The notes under the pieces: model-generated
The model's database searches: none
The model's input: only the letters and a program-made list of their open reading frames with translations
What the model was told of the DNA's origin: nothing
NCBI RefSeq assembly: GCF_005281475.1
Contig: NZ_CP040106.1
Span: forward strand, 2,694,501 to 2,758,500
Origin: Echinicola rosea
GTDB taxonomy: Bacteria > Bacteroidota > Bacteroidia > Cytophagales > Cyclobacteriaceae
Direction: 5' to 3'
DNA: 64,000 nt
Program-made: the position numbers and the translations under genes
In this document: piece after piece, positions 16,564 to 25,050 of the stretch
How positions within the stretch are numbered: the first letter of the stretch is position 1
How the letters are laid out: every line of letters starts with the position of its first letter

Positions 16564-17990
16564 ACTTAACGAAGGAAATAGCACATCTTGAGGTCATCAA
16601 AAGAGTAGGGGAGTGTGCCGATGAGTTGGACTTGGAAGCCTATGTGGTGGGGGGATTTGTAAGGGACCTGTTGTTAAAAAGAGAAAATAAATCAGCAAAG
16701 GACATTGATTTTGTCTGCGTAGGAAGTGGAATTGAGTTGGCCAAAAAGGTGGCGGGGTCTTTTGATGAGCATGTCCCACTGTCGGTGTTTAAGAATTTTG
16801 GTACTGCCATGATCAAGCTGGATGATTGGGAACTGGAATTTGTGGGGGCCAGGAAAGAGTCCTATCGCCATGATTCCAGAAAACCCATCGTGGAAGACGG
16901 GACACTCCAAGAGGACCAAGAACGGCGGGACTTTACGATCAACGCCATGGCCATATCCATCAATAAGGCCAGTTATGGAGAGTTGGTGGATCCGTTTGAT
17001 GGGATAAGGGACCTGAAAAGAAAACTGATTCGCACGCCGCTGGATCCGGACACGACCTTTTCCGATGACCCGCTGAGAATGCTTCGTGCGGTACGTTTTG
17101 CGGCACAGTTGGATTTTGATATCGACCCGGCCACTTTTGATGGATTGATTCGTAATGCCGAACGGCTGAAGATCATCTCAGGAGAGCGGATCATCGATGA
17201 ACTTAATAAAATCATCCTTTCCAAAACCCCAAGCTATGGATTTAAGCTGTTGTTTGTAAGTAAATTGCTGCACCAGTTTTTTTCGGAAATGGTGGATTTG
17301 CAAGGGGTGGATTCCGTAGGAGACAAGTCGCACAAGGATAATTTTTACCATACTCTTCAAGTGCTGGATAATGTCAGTGCTGCCACGGATGATCTTTGGC
17401 TGAGGTGGGCAGCCATCATGCACGATATCGCCAAGCCAGCCACCAAGCGCTTCAATAAAAAAGTAGGATGGACTTTTCACGGCCATGAGGATAAAGGGGC
17501 TCGAATGACCCCGAAAATTTTCAGAAAGCTGAAATTACCCATGGACGAGCGCATGAAATATGTGCAGAAATTAGTAAGATTGCATTTGCGCCCTATAGCA
17601 CTGGTCAATGATAAGGTGACAGACTCGGCAATAAGGAGGCTACTGTATGAAGCAGGGGATGATGTGGATGACCTGATGAAGCTTTGCAGGGCGGATGTGA
17701 CTTCAAAAAACCCCAACAGGGTGAAACGTTTTCTGGCCAACTTTGATAAAGTCGAACAGAAAATCCAAGAAGTAGAGGAGAAAGACCACGTCAGGAATTT
17801 CCAACCACCTGTATCTGGGGAGGAAATCATGGAGATTTTTGGGCTTTCTCCATCAAAAGTGGTAGGCGAACTAAAGGAAGAGATAAAAGAGGCTATATTG
17901 GAAGGCCAAATTGAAAACAATAAAGAGCAGGCTGTCCAGTTAATGTATAGATTGGCCAAGTCAAAAGGTATTACCAAAAAGGAAAATTAG
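16560..17990 (+). CDS. cca: CCA tRNA nucleotidyltransferase / poly(A) polymerase family with HD domain
   Basis: A 476-residue class II nucleotidyltransferase. VVGGFVRDLLL (residues 29-39) and DIDFVCVG (48-55) give the catalytic carboxylates. RRDFTINAMAI is the conserved block near residue 122, and the DPLRMLRAVRFAAQLDF tRNA-binding block follows. The second half carries an HD phosphohydrolase domain with HDIAKP at residues 288-293 and HGHEDKGARM. This layout is that of CCA-adding enzymes with a C-terminal HD domain in Bacteroidota. It adds or repairs the CCA end of tRNA; the HD part may remove cyclic phosphates. It overlaps the YrdC-like gene by four bases, and the TPR gene follows after 11 bases. 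Confidence 0.95.
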   Translation: MNLTKEIAHLEVIKRVGECADELDLEAYVVGGFVRDLLLKRENKSAKDIDFVCVGSGIELAKKVAGSFDEHVPLSVFKNFGTAMIKLDDWELEFVGARKESYRHDSRKPIVEDGTLQEDQERRDFTINAMAISINKASYGELVDPFDGIRDLKRKLIRTPLDPDTTFSDDPLRMLRAVRFAAQLDFDIDPATFDGLIRNAERLKIISGERIIDELNKIILSKTPSYGFKLLFVSKLLHQFFSEMVDLQGVDSVGDKSHKDNFYHTLQVLDNVSAATDDLWLRWAAIMHDIAKPATKRFNKKVGWTFHGHEDKGARMTPKIFRKLKLPMDERMKYVQKLVRLHLRPIALVNDKVTDSAIRRLLYEAGDDVDDLMKLCRADVTSKNPNRVKRFLANFDKVEQKIQEVEEKDHVRNFQPPVSGEEIMEIFGLSPSKVVGELKEEIKEAILEGQIENNKEQAVQLMYRLAKSKGITKKEN

Positions 17991-18001
17991 TAATTAAGCA
18001 T

Positions 18002-18709
18002 ATGAATAAGTTTAAAATCACAGCCTTGGCGCTGTTTATGATTTGTTTGGGCGTAAAAGCCCAGGATACTACTACCAATGCAGTAAAAGATAGCAGTAAA
18101 GCAATAGAAGCCCAGGGAGCTTTGCGCATTTATCAGATGGCGTTGCGCTATAACGACCCGTCGGTGGCAAAGAACAAGCTATATGAGCTGATTGTCAAAA
18201 ATCCTGAGAATCCACGGTATGCAGAATTGTTGGCCTCTCTGTACTATGAAATGGAGCAATTCAGCTCAGCGGCGTTGGTCGCCATGGATATTTTGAAGGC
18301 TGATGACCAAAACATCCCTGCACTGGAAGTGGCAGCCTATTCTTTGGAGCAACTAGGAGCTTTGGACAGGGCATTGCCGCATTTCGAGTCACTACATTTA
18401 CTGTCTGGTGATATGTTCAGTTTATACAAGACGGCTTATCTGCAGTATTCCCTTAAAAAATATGATGAGGCGCTTAATTCAGTGGATATGTTAGTGAAAA
18501 ATAGCAAGTCAGAAGAACAAAAACTGACATTCCCTTTGGAGGATAATGCAACACAGGATGTAAGCATGAAAGCAGCAGCACTCAATCTAAAAGGCTTGGT
18601 GTACAAGGACCAAGGAGCTACTTCCGAAGCCAAAACGGCTTTCGAGGCTGCCTTGGCCAATGCACCGGACTTCGCAATAGCGAAGAAAAACCTCAGCGAG
18701 CTGAATTGA
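18002..18709 (+). CDS. secreted tetratricopeptide-repeat protein
   Basis: A 235-residue protein. Residues 1-20 (MNKFKITALALFMICLGVKA) are a signal peptide with cleavage before QD. The rest is helical with recognisable TPR units. One pair is around residues 40-105 (ALRYNDPSVAKNKLYELIVK, NPRYAELLASLYYEMEQFSSA), and a last unit is at about 200-233 (AALNLKGLVYKDQGATSEA, KTAFEAALANAPDFAIA). It is probably periplasmic and acts as a protein-protein scaffold. The gene follows cca after 11 bases, so it is likely in the same transcript, and ends at the terminator at 18729-18774. No specific partner can be named. Confidence 0.85.
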   Translation: MNKFKITALALFMICLGVKAQDTTTNAVKDSSKAIEAQGALRIYQMALRYNDPSVAKNKLYELIVKNPENPRYAELLASLYYEMEQFSSAALVAMDILKADDQNIPALEVAAYSLEQLGALDRALPHFESLHLLSGDMFSLYKTAYLQYSLKKYDEALNSVDMLVKNSKSEEQKLTFPLEDNATQDVSMKAAALNLKGLVYKDQGATSEAKTAFEAALANAPDFAIAKKNLSELN

Positions 18710-18728
18710 TCGAGGGATTGGAAAAAAT

Positions 18729-18774
18729 GGCATAAAAAAAGCCACTCCCGTCAAGGAGTGGCTTTTTTTATGCC
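18729..18774. terminator. bidirectional terminator between the TPR and S41 genes
   Basis: A 20-bp perfect stem (18729-18748 with 18755-18774) and a 6-base loop, GC-rich at the top (GCCACTCC/GGAGTGGC) with a seven-base A/T run on each side. It serves the convergent genes ending at 18709 and 18790. Confidence 0.95.
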
Positions 18775-18789
18775 ATATTCAAAATGGTC

Positions 18790-20256
18790 TTATTTGAATT
18801 CTGGTGTCGATTCGATCATCCGCCCAAATCTGACATGGTTCTTGATACTGCTTTGTACAGATGTCATGTTTATGGGAGCCTTTCTGGATCTTTCTGCCGC
18901 AGGCGTTCCGGTAATCTGAGCAATAGCAGCACTCAACATCACTTCATTGGTATCTCCTATCGGAAGAAGGATGCCGTTGTTGGAAAACTCATCAGATTCG
19001 ATATCGGGATCAAAACCATTGGTGTAATCAGAATTGTCGTTTTTATTGAAACTCTGGGAAATAATGGGTAATAAGCCATAATCGTTTTCCTCATTTTCGG
19101 TGTCTTGGATTGTGATCGAGCCTACGTTTTTGCCGTAGGTAGTTTCTCCAATTAAAATCACCTCCATATAAGGGCTAAGGCCATTGATGATTAGCTCACT
19201 GGATGAGGCGGTGTTATTTGAGGTGAGGATGTACACCTTGCCAGAACCAAGCTGGTCACCGATATTCTGTGTTTTGTTGACGAATCTGATGTTGAAATAT
19301 TCCGGTCCATATTCTTGCTGGAAATAGGCTTGGACGAGATCGTTGTATTTAGTGTAATAAAACAGGTCTCCTTCGGATATTCCTTGGCCGACAAGGCTGG
19401 CCAAGTGGACCGCACTAGAGGTGTACCCGCCTCCATTGTAACGCAAATCAAGAATGAGCTCCTGCACCCCTTTGCTTTTAAAATCAGCAAAAATATCTTC
19501 TAACTGTTGATCATAAACCCCGTATCGGATGTTATCGGACTCCAATTCTTCACCAGGAGCAAAAAAGTTATAGACAAGATAACCGATCTTTGTGTTGTCG
19601 ATGGTATAAACACTGTCGAGGAAAATCGGGTTTTCTACTAATTCTGTAGTGGACAATGATACAGGATCCTCCGCGAGCATTTCAAATTGGCCGCTGTCTT
19701 CATTTAGTCTTCTTATATCTAGCGTATGGGGCTCTCCTCTACTTTGAAGTAAAGAGGTGTAATTGCTGAGCGTCATTTGCACACCATTTATTTCATAGAA
19801 TCGATCGTTCCTTTTCAGGCCAGCTTGGTCAGCGGGTCCCCCTTGTTTTACGTAAGTGATGATACCGAAGACATCGTTGGAGTTACTGGCTTGAAATAGT
19901 TGGATTTCATATCCTGCTTCCTTTTGAACGCCCTCCAACAGGTTTACCAGTTCCTCATAGTTACCATAAATGACAGAAAACCGGTCTTGGTTGACTAACA
20001 ATGCATCAAAATAATTTTCAGGTGCAGCATCAACGGATATCGGGTCATTCATCGTGTCGGTCCAAAGGTAAACCTCATCCATAACGGCTTGTATCCATTC
20101 GTTAATGGCGATATTTGGATTTTCGATGTCATCTTCATCATCATCGATTGGCTTGGGATTAGGCTCCATTTCGCGATCAGAACAGGAAATGGTGAAACTT
20201 GCGATTAACACTAGCGCAATTAGCCAATTATAGGTAGTAGATATTTTCATAAGCAT
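18790..20256 (-). CDS. S41 family (C-terminal processing) peptidase lipoprotein
   Basis: A 488-residue protein with a lipoprotein signal (ALVLIASFTISC, Cys25) followed by an acidic linker. A helical N-terminal domain is followed by a PDZ-like part (GIITYVKQGGPADQAGLKRNDRFYEING, about 150-190). The S41 protease core follows: ELILDLRYNGGGYTSSAVHLASL. KVYILTSNNTASSSELIINGL carries the nucleophile Ser, and VILIGETTYGKNVGS carries the general-base Lys. All catalytic parts are intact. It should sit on the periplasmic or outer face of the envelope and cut proteins at exposed C-termini. It is convergent with the TPR gene and divergent from the WecA-like gene; the physiological substrate is unknown. 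Confidence 0.92.
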   Translation of the reverse strand: MLMKISTTYNWLIALVLIASFTISCSDREMEPNPKPIDDDEDDIENPNIAINEWIQAVMDEVYLWTDTMNDPISVDAAPENYFDALLVNQDRFSVIYGNYEELVNLLEGVQKEAGYEIQLFQASNSNDVFGIITYVKQGGPADQAGLKRNDRFYEINGVQMTLSNYTSLLQSRGEPHTLDIRRLNEDSGQFEMLAEDPVSLSTTELVENPIFLDSVYTIDNTKIGYLVYNFFAPGEELESDNIRYGVYDQQLEDIFADFKSKGVQELILDLRYNGGGYTSSAVHLASLVGQGISEGDLFYYTKYNDLVQAYFQQEYGPEYFNIRFVNKTQNIGDQLGSGKVYILTSNNTASSSELIINGLSPYMEVILIGETTYGKNVGSITIQDTENEENDYGLLPIISQSFNKNDNSDYTNGFDPDIESDEFSNNGILLPIGDTNEVMLSAAIAQITGTPAAERSRKAPINMTSVQSSIKNHVRFGRMIESTPEFK

Positions 20257-20489
20257 TTAAATTAAAGCTGCTTTCAGGCAGTGGGAGCGAAATTTAAGTA
20301 TATGCTCAATATAAGGCTAAAAAATAAATGATGATACTGTAGGACGTAAAAAAAGGCAGGTAATAGCGCTTTAATTGGTATAAAATAACAAGAGGTCATT
20401 GTGAAATTATAGTAGATAAAATATATGTGGCTGTAGATCAGTTGTGTAAAAGTCATTATGTAATATGAATAAATACCCTTTTTGGGGTA

Positions 20490-20520
20490 TTGTTTTGGCT
20501 GAAAAGAGGTGTTAACTTTG
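20490..20520 (+). promoter_or_regulatory. distal promoter of the WecA/MraY-like gene
   Basis: TTG (20490-20492), 20 bases, then TAACTTTG (20513-20520), an exact TAnnTTTG. It would give a transcript leader of about 220 bases. A 7-bp stem hairpin overlaps the -33 region. Confidence 0.5.
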
Positions 20521-20659
20521 TAGCGATTAGAAAGAATAACTATTGCTCACTTCTAAAATTCAAGTTGTTATCGACTGAAATCTACTATTGTGGCATTTTT
20601 GTGTAAAAGTTCTACATGCTTTCACATAATGTGATGGTAAAAAATGTTGTTTTGGTTGA

Positions 20660-20691
20660 TTGGGGGTTTTAAATAAGTGGCACTAAAGTTG
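20660..20691 (+). promoter_or_regulatory. proximal promoter of the WecA/MraY-like gene
   Basis: TTGG (20660-20663), 20 bases, then TAAAGTTG (20684-20691), seven of eight matches to TAnnTTTG counting free positions. The leader would be about 50 bases. Confidence 0.45.
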
Positions 20692-20749
20692 GAAAAATAA
20701 ATATCACCCACGAAAAGAACATAATCTTTAACAGTCCAAGTGCTTTTAT

Positions 20750-21898
20750 ATGTTTCAATTCTCGACCATACTTATCGCTTTTTTTATAGGATTGATAGTC
20801 ACACCTGTCATTATCAAAATCATCAAAAGGACAAATATTCTAGACATTCCTGGAGGCAGGAAAATCCATAAGGAAGCCATTCCTTCCATGGGGGGGATTG
20901 GGATTGTGGCTGCTTTATTGATGGCTTTGGTCATTACCATGGATTGGCAGCAATGGATGGAGGTTCGCTATTTGATGATGGGGGTTGGGGTGATGTTTTT
21001 AATTGGCCTGAGGGATGATTTGGTAGAGTTGACAGCCATGCAAAAACTATTGGGACAGCTTTTGGCAATCAGTTTGGTCGTGGTAATAGGTGATATCAGA
21101 GTGAGCAGTTTCTATGGGTTTCTGGGGATTGAGGAATTGCCCGTTTGGATCAGTTATTCACTGACGATATTTACGATAATAGGACTTACCAACGCTTTTA
21201 ATTTGGTGGATGGCCTGGATGGTCTTGCAGGAACATTGAGCTTGATTTCCTTTTTGTTTTTGGGCGGTTGGTTTCTTGCTGCGGGGTTCCCTACGTATGG
21301 AATGATCGCGTTGGCGAGTGCTGGAGGTGTTTTGGCATTTATGGTGTATAATTGGCATCCTGCCAAAATATTCATGGGCGATACAGGATCACTGACGCTT
21401 GGTTTTGTGATGGCAGTGCTCAGTGTGTTTTTTGTGGAGGCGAATGGCCAGATCCTTTCATCATCACATTTTATGCGCTTTGAAGCGCCTATTACTGCGG
21501 GATTGGCCTTGGTGCTGGTATCGTGTTTTGATACCTTAAGGGTGATGGTCAAACGTGTGAGAAGGGGAAAACCACCCATGGGTGCAGATAAGTCCCATGT
21601 GCATCATTTTTTATTACGTTCTGGATTTCGCCATGATCAGGTGGCCATGATCTTGGGAGGGATTAAACTCACTTTTTTGTGCTTGATTATCTCTACGTCC
21701 CATTTTTCTGATAACGTGTTGCTGCCATTGGTCTTAGGGACGGTTGTTGGCCTTTGTCTGACCTTGGATGCAGTGACCCTGCGAAAAGTAAAGAAGATTG
21801 CACGGCAATCTCCTGGCGTATTGTCGTTGGATGTATCCGAGGAAATGGATTATGAAAATCTAGAAAAGAGGCCGGAACTTAAAGAGGAACCCGCCTGA
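20750..21898 (+). CDS. polyprenyl-phosphate sugar-1-phosphate transferase (WecA/MraY family)
   Basis: A 382-residue protein with about ten membrane spans that moves a sugar-1-phosphate (probably N-acetylglucosamine-1-phosphate) from UDP to undecaprenyl phosphate, the first step of a surface polysaccharide or O-antigen. Signatures are DIPGGRKIHKEAIPSMGG near the start, GLRDDLVELTAMQKLLGQ (Mg2+ site), NAFNLVDGLDGLAGTLSL, KIFMGDTGSLTLGF, and the His-rich loop DKSHVHHFLLRSGFRHDQ typical of WecA/TagO rather than MraY. The C-terminus (about 340-382) is a soluble charged tail. It stands alone without glycosyltransferase neighbours, as often seen for wecA-like genes in this phylum. Two candidate promoters precede it. 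Confidence 0.9.
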   Translation: MFQFSTILIAFFIGLIVTPVIIKIIKRTNILDIPGGRKIHKEAIPSMGGIGIVAALLMALVITMDWQQWMEVRYLMMGVGVMFLIGLRDDLVELTAMQKLLGQLLAISLVVVIGDIRVSSFYGFLGIEELPVWISYSLTIFTIIGLTNAFNLVDGLDGLAGTLSLISFLFLGGWFLAAGFPTYGMIALASAGGVLAFMVYNWHPAKIFMGDTGSLTLGFVMAVLSVFFVEANGQILSSSHFMRFEAPITAGLALVLVSCFDTLRVMVKRVRRGKPPMGADKSHVHHFLLRSGFRHDQVAMILGGIKLTFLCLIISTSHFSDNVLLPLVLGTVVGLCLTLDAVTLRKVKKIARQSPGVLSLDVSEEMDYENLEKRPELKEEPA

Positions 21899-22266
21899 GT
21901 TATCATAAATTAATGTTCTACTTGATTTTTTGGCCGGCAGATATTGGCCTGTTGAAAAGTGTCCTTCACGGCGGCAGCAGAAAACTGATCGGTTCAATAA
22001 TTCCATCTTTAAGGTAGTGTGAGTTAAAACCTTAAATTTACGTGGTGCCGCCGCCCAACTGTAAGAACAACTGTGCAATTGGGCATCTGTGTTCATCCTT
22101 AATTACTTCTCTAGTTTCACATTTGAAATGTGAATTGTTGAGAAAGACATTCGTAATGTCTCCTTGCAGCGAAGCCCCCAGAAATATGGCTCAGAAGAAG
22201 CAAAAATAAGGGGAGTAGTGTAGTGGTTCTCTTTAAATGGGGAAGAATTGAATAATTGAGTGGTGG
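21899..22266. other. gene-free interval with palindromes
   Basis: No gene is seen in 368 bases. Apart from two palindromes at 22116-22161 (own entry), I recognise only an inverted CAACTGTAAGAACAACTGTGC-like region near 22056-22078 and low-complexity A/G DNA before 22266. Neither flanking gene shows a clear terminator here. Confidence 0.4.
22116..22161. repeat. paired palindromes, REP-like
   Basis: TTCACATTT-G-AAATGTGAA (22116-22134) is a 9-bp-arm palindrome with a single central base. Ten bases later AGACATT-CGT-AATGTCT (22145-22161) is a second perfect palindrome. The sequence TCCTTGCAGCGAAGCC follows. The arrangement looks like a short dispersed REP-type element, but only one copy is in the window. 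Confidence 0.5.
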
Positions 22267-23049
22267 TTATGCTTGTGGTTGTTTGGCCTGAATAGCTTCA
22301 GTGATTGCATCCCAGAGTTTTATCCTAAATGAAAGGGCTTCTTTGGCAGTTTTTAGGGCTTCTTGCCATTTTTTTGCGTCGTCGTCACAGAGTTCGGCGA
22401 TCATCTGCATGGACAGTGGGCCATGTTCATCCCCATCCAGTTCGATATGCCTGTTCAGGTAGTACAGGAGTTTGCTGTAGGAGCGGTTGTCGTTTTGTTC
22501 TGCTTCCTTGGTGATTTCGATAAACATATCAGGAATCAGGTCTTCCCTGCCAAAAGTAAACGCAGCAGCAATGATATGAGGCTTGCCTGTATCGATTACT
22601 TCAAAGGTGAAATTGACAAAATTCTTTACGGCGGTCTGCGTGCCGGTATTGTCAAGCGCCTCTTGTACTGTTTTTTGCTGGGATAAAAAGGAGGTGAAAC
22701 GTTGGATATCTTGGGTGTTGGCGCCTGTTTGGTTCATGGCGTCCAAGTACATTTCGAAGTGGCTTTTTGTTTCTCCTCTTTCATTTATATCAGTTTCCTC
22801 TCCGAGTACTATTTCGTTGATGAACCTCGCAACGTGCGGATTAGGGGCGGGAAGCCAAGGTACTGCTACACAAGTGAGCTCCCGCTGTAAGGCTTTGAGC
22901 AGGGACATAAAATCCCATACGGCATAGACATGATGTTCCATGAAGGTGTTGATGTCTTCAAGGGAGCTTAACTGTCGGTAAAGTGGGTGCTGGGAAAGTT
23001 GTTGCTTTAGCGGAGCGATAGCAGTCTCTATACGTTTGATTTCGTGCAT
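22267..23049 (-). CDS. DUF3050 domain protein (haem-oxygenase-like fold)
   Basis: A 260-residue, all-helical protein beginning MHEIKRIETAIAPLKQQL. It has the DUF3050 landmarks HHVYAVWDFMSLLKALQREL (about 38-58), ARFINEIVLGEETD, SHFEMYLDAM, and a late block RHIELDGDEHGPLSMQMI. The conserved His and Glu residues in these blocks match the metal-binding positions of haem-oxygenase-like diiron/haem proteins, so it may be an oxidase or oxygenase. No substrate is known. It is soluble, without signal peptide. A lone -7 box (TAATTTTG on the minus strand, 23105-23098) lies 49 bases upstream. It is downstream of dinB in the same direction, but the gap (124 bases) suggests separate transcription. Confidence 0.88.
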   Translation of the reverse strand: MHEIKRIETAIAPLKQQLSQHPLYRQLSSLEDINTFMEHHVYAVWDFMSLLKALQRELTCVAVPWLPAPNPHVARFINEIVLGEETDINERGETKSHFEMYLDAMNQTGANTQDIQRFTSFLSQQKTVQEALDNTGTQTAVKNFVNFTFEVIDTGKPHIIAAAFTFGREDLIPDMFIEITKEAEQNDNRSYSKLLYYLNRHIELDGDEHGPLSMQMIAELCDDDAKKWQEALKTAKEALSFRIKLWDAITEAIQAKQPQA

Positions 23050-23173
23050 GGGTATTAAAATAACTTAAGCTTTTAGCATTGGACGATAGCCTTGGTGCAA
23101 AATTAACAAAAAGATGGTTTTGTCAGATATATATGCTAAAATACATGTCAATAGCTGCTTCGGGGAATAGGGA

Positions 23174-24370
23174 CTATAGTCCAGCTCCATTGAATGGGTT
23201 GAAGCTACGCCGTCCCACTTTCATGCCGACAGCCCTGCAGACGGTTTTTTCTCCATATTTTACATTGATGCGGTCGAGTGCCTGGTAGAGCTTGATGCTG
23301 TCTTCCGTGTCATCAAAGAGATTGATCTGGTAGTGGCCATGTACCAAGGCACTAAACCTGACACCGATAAGGCGGATCAACATACGGCGATTGTATAGTT
23401 TCCTAAAGAGGTCCTTGACCACTGGTAGTAATGTGTGATCAGCAGCGGTGTAGGGGATGCGCTGTTGCATGGTGTGGGTATCGAAGTCGGAATAACGGAT
23501 TTTGACACTTACGCAGCAAGTAAGTTGCTTGTGTTTGCGGAGCTTGGTGGCGAGCTGCTCGGTCATGGCTACTAGGGTAGCTTCCAGCATATGGACATCG
23601 ATGGTGTCTTGGCTGAAGGTGTTTTCTGTGGAAATGGATTTGGCTTCCGAATGGGGGACGACAAGGCTTTTGTCGATTCCATTGGCTTTGTTCCAAAGTA
23701 ATCGGCCATTTTTTCCAAACGCACTTTCTAGAAGTTCCTGAGGCAAGGTCTGCAGTGTTTGGATCCTTTTTACCCCCATGCCATAGAGGCTGTGAGCGGT
23801 TTTTTCACCGATCATAGGGATCTTCCTTACCGAAAGCGGGGCTAAAAATGGCTTTTCCAATCCGTGAGGTATTTGTCTTTCGTTGTTGGGTTTGGCTTCT
23901 CCTGTGGCTACTTTGGATACGGTTTTGTTTTCGGAAAGCCCAAGGGAAATAGGAAGCCCGGATTCTTTGATGATCTTTTGGCGTAGTTCGTGGGCCATTT
24001 TAAAACAACCAAAAAACCGGTCCATTCCTGAATAATCAATATAAAATTCATCGATGGAGGATTTTTCAAACAAAGGAACGCTTTCGCGGATAATCTCTGT
24101 GATCTCGTGGGATTTTTGGCTGTACCGTTCACTGTCTCCCCTGATGATCAACGCTTCTGGGCACAGTTGTCTTGCGGTGCGCATGGGCATGGCAGAGTGG
24201 ATGCCGAATACCCGTGCTTCATAGCTACAAGAAGCAACCACTCCCCGGTCTCCCGTGCCACCGATGAGGATAGGTCTTCCTTTCAGCCTGTCATCATAGA
24301 GACGCTCGACAGACACAAAGAAAGAATCCAGGTCCATGTGTACAATGCTACGCTGATTTGTAGAGGTCAT
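23174..24370 (-). CDS. dinB: DNA polymerase IV (Y-family)
   Basis: A 398-residue translesion polymerase. HMDLDSFFVSVERL gives the first metal carboxylate (Asp13), and SSIDEFYIDYSGM gives Asp107/Glu108. The palm and fingers contain CSYEARVFGIHSAMP. HhH-like DNA-binding follows in VRKIPMIGEKTAHSLYGMG. The little-finger domain (about 240-370) ends in LYQALDRINVKYG. No obvious beta-clamp motif (QLSLF type) is seen at the end; INLFDDTED near residue 350 may be one. Length is at the upper end of DinB. It has a promoter with overlapping dyads, so it is probably repressed under normal conditions. Confidence 0.95.
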   Translation of the reverse strand: MTSTNQRSIVHMDLDSFFVSVERLYDDRLKGRPILIGGTGDRGVVASCSYEARVFGIHSAMPMRTARQLCPEALIIRGDSERYSQKSHEITEIIRESVPLFEKSSIDEFYIDYSGMDRFFGCFKMAHELRQKIIKESGLPISLGLSENKTVSKVATGEAKPNNERQIPHGLEKPFLAPLSVRKIPMIGEKTAHSLYGMGVKRIQTLQTLPQELLESAFGKNGRLLWNKANGIDKSLVVPHSEAKSISTENTFSQDTIDVHMLEATLVAMTEQLATKLRKHKQLTCCVSVKIRYSDFDTHTMQQRIPYTAADHTLLPVVKDLFRKLYNRRMLIRLIGVRFSALVHGHYQINLFDDTEDSIKLYQALDRINVKYGEKTVCRAVGMKVGRRSFNPFNGAGL

Positions 24371-24375
24371 ATTGT

Positions 24376-24418
24376 TTGTTTAATAAACAAAAATAAGTTT
24401 ATTGTTTAAACTTTTCAA
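24376..24418 (-). promoter_or_regulatory. dinB promoter with two overlapping dyads
   Basis: On the minus strand there is TTG (24418-24416), 20 bases, and TATTTTTG (24395-24388), an exact -7 box. Dyad 1, AAGTTTA-TTGTT-TAAACTT (24395-24413), fills the spacer. Dyad 2, TTGTTTA-A-TAAACAA (24376-24390), covers the -7 box and the likely start. This placement suits a repressor site. I do not know the regulator. Confidence 0.55.
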
Positions 24419-24547
24419 GTGAAAAATGAGGTCGTGATTGGATAGTGAGACAATTACCGTCTAGAAGAATGATGCCAGAGCAGATGTGTCGTGTTCTTTG
24501 GGAGAGAGATCTTTTTCGGAAATGCAACTAATCAAATGTTTTGGGTG

Positions 24548-24578
24548 TTGGTGAGGTATAATTCATCCATTATTTTTA
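24548..24578 (+). promoter_or_regulatory. promoter of the GNAT gene pair
   Basis: TTGG (24548-24551), 19 bases, then TATTTTTA (24571-24578), one mismatch from TAnnTTTG. It is 10 bases before the ATG at 24589, so the leader would be very short. Confidence 0.45.
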
Positions 24579-24588
24579 GATTTCGTTT

Positions 24589-25050
24589 ATGGAAGCTATA
24601 CGTATCATTCCTTTTCAGCCATCCTTACAGCCCTACTTTGAATCGATCAATAAGGCTTGGATAAGTGAACATTTTACGATTGAGCCGATTGACAAGGAGG
24701 TGTTGGAGCGTCCTCAGGAGAATTTGTTGGATAAAGGCGGGGCCGTGATTTTTGCGGTGATGGAAGAGGAAATTGTAGGGACGGTAGCTTTAAAAAAACA
24801 TGCAGAAGGGATATATGAAATGACCAAGATGGGAGTAGTGCCTGCATCCCAGGGCAAGAAGGTCGGATGGGCATTGGCGCTGGCGATCCTAGAGGTGGCC
24901 AAGGGAATGGGAGGCCATAAGGTGGTTCTTTACAGTAGCAGAAAACTTACTCCTGCGATCAATATGTACCGCAAGATGGGATTTCAAGAAGTGGTGCCGG
25001 AAGCCGGTAAATATGCCCGGTGCGATATTAAAATGGAAATAGACCTTTGA
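24589..25050 (+). CDS. GNAT family N-acetyltransferase
   Basis: A 153-residue acetyltransferase. The GNAT fold is visible as VIFAVMEEEIVGTVALKKH (strands 2-4) and YEMTKMGVVPASQGKKVGWALALAILEVAKGMG. The last block is motif A with its acetyl-CoA pyrophosphate loop, written QGKKVGWA in place of the usual QGxGxG/A. Motif B follows as KVVLYSSRKLTPAINMYRKMGFQEV. Small-molecule or protein substrate cannot be told. The frame overlaps the next acetyltransferase gene by ATGA (25047-25050), so the two are coupled. Confidence 0.9.
   Translation: MEAIRIIPFQPSLQPYFESINKAWISEHFTIEPIDKEVLERPQENLLDKGGAVIFAVMEEEIVGTVALKKHAEGIYEMTKMGVVPASQGKKVGWALALAILEVAKGMGGHKVVLYSSRKLTPAINMYRKMGFQEVVPEAGKYARCDIKMEIDL

Larger units (their letters stand above)
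20257..20749. other. divergent intergenic region with leader and promoters
   Basis: No gene is seen in 493 bases. It holds two well-matched plus-strand promoters (20490-20520 and 20660-20691). A hairpin, AATACCC (20472-20478) with GGGTATT (20485-20491), touches the -33 of the first. A roughly 140-base segment lies between the promoters and could be leader RNA. Toward the S41 gene the DNA is A/T-rich without recognisable sites. Confidence 0.5.

Noticed and set aside
15874..16584. 236-residue minus-strand frame antisense to the YrdC-like gene
   Set aside because: Composition is that of an antisense shadow (rich in Phe, Leu, His), with no motif, and it overlaps the small basic protein gene and the coupled plus-strand gene.
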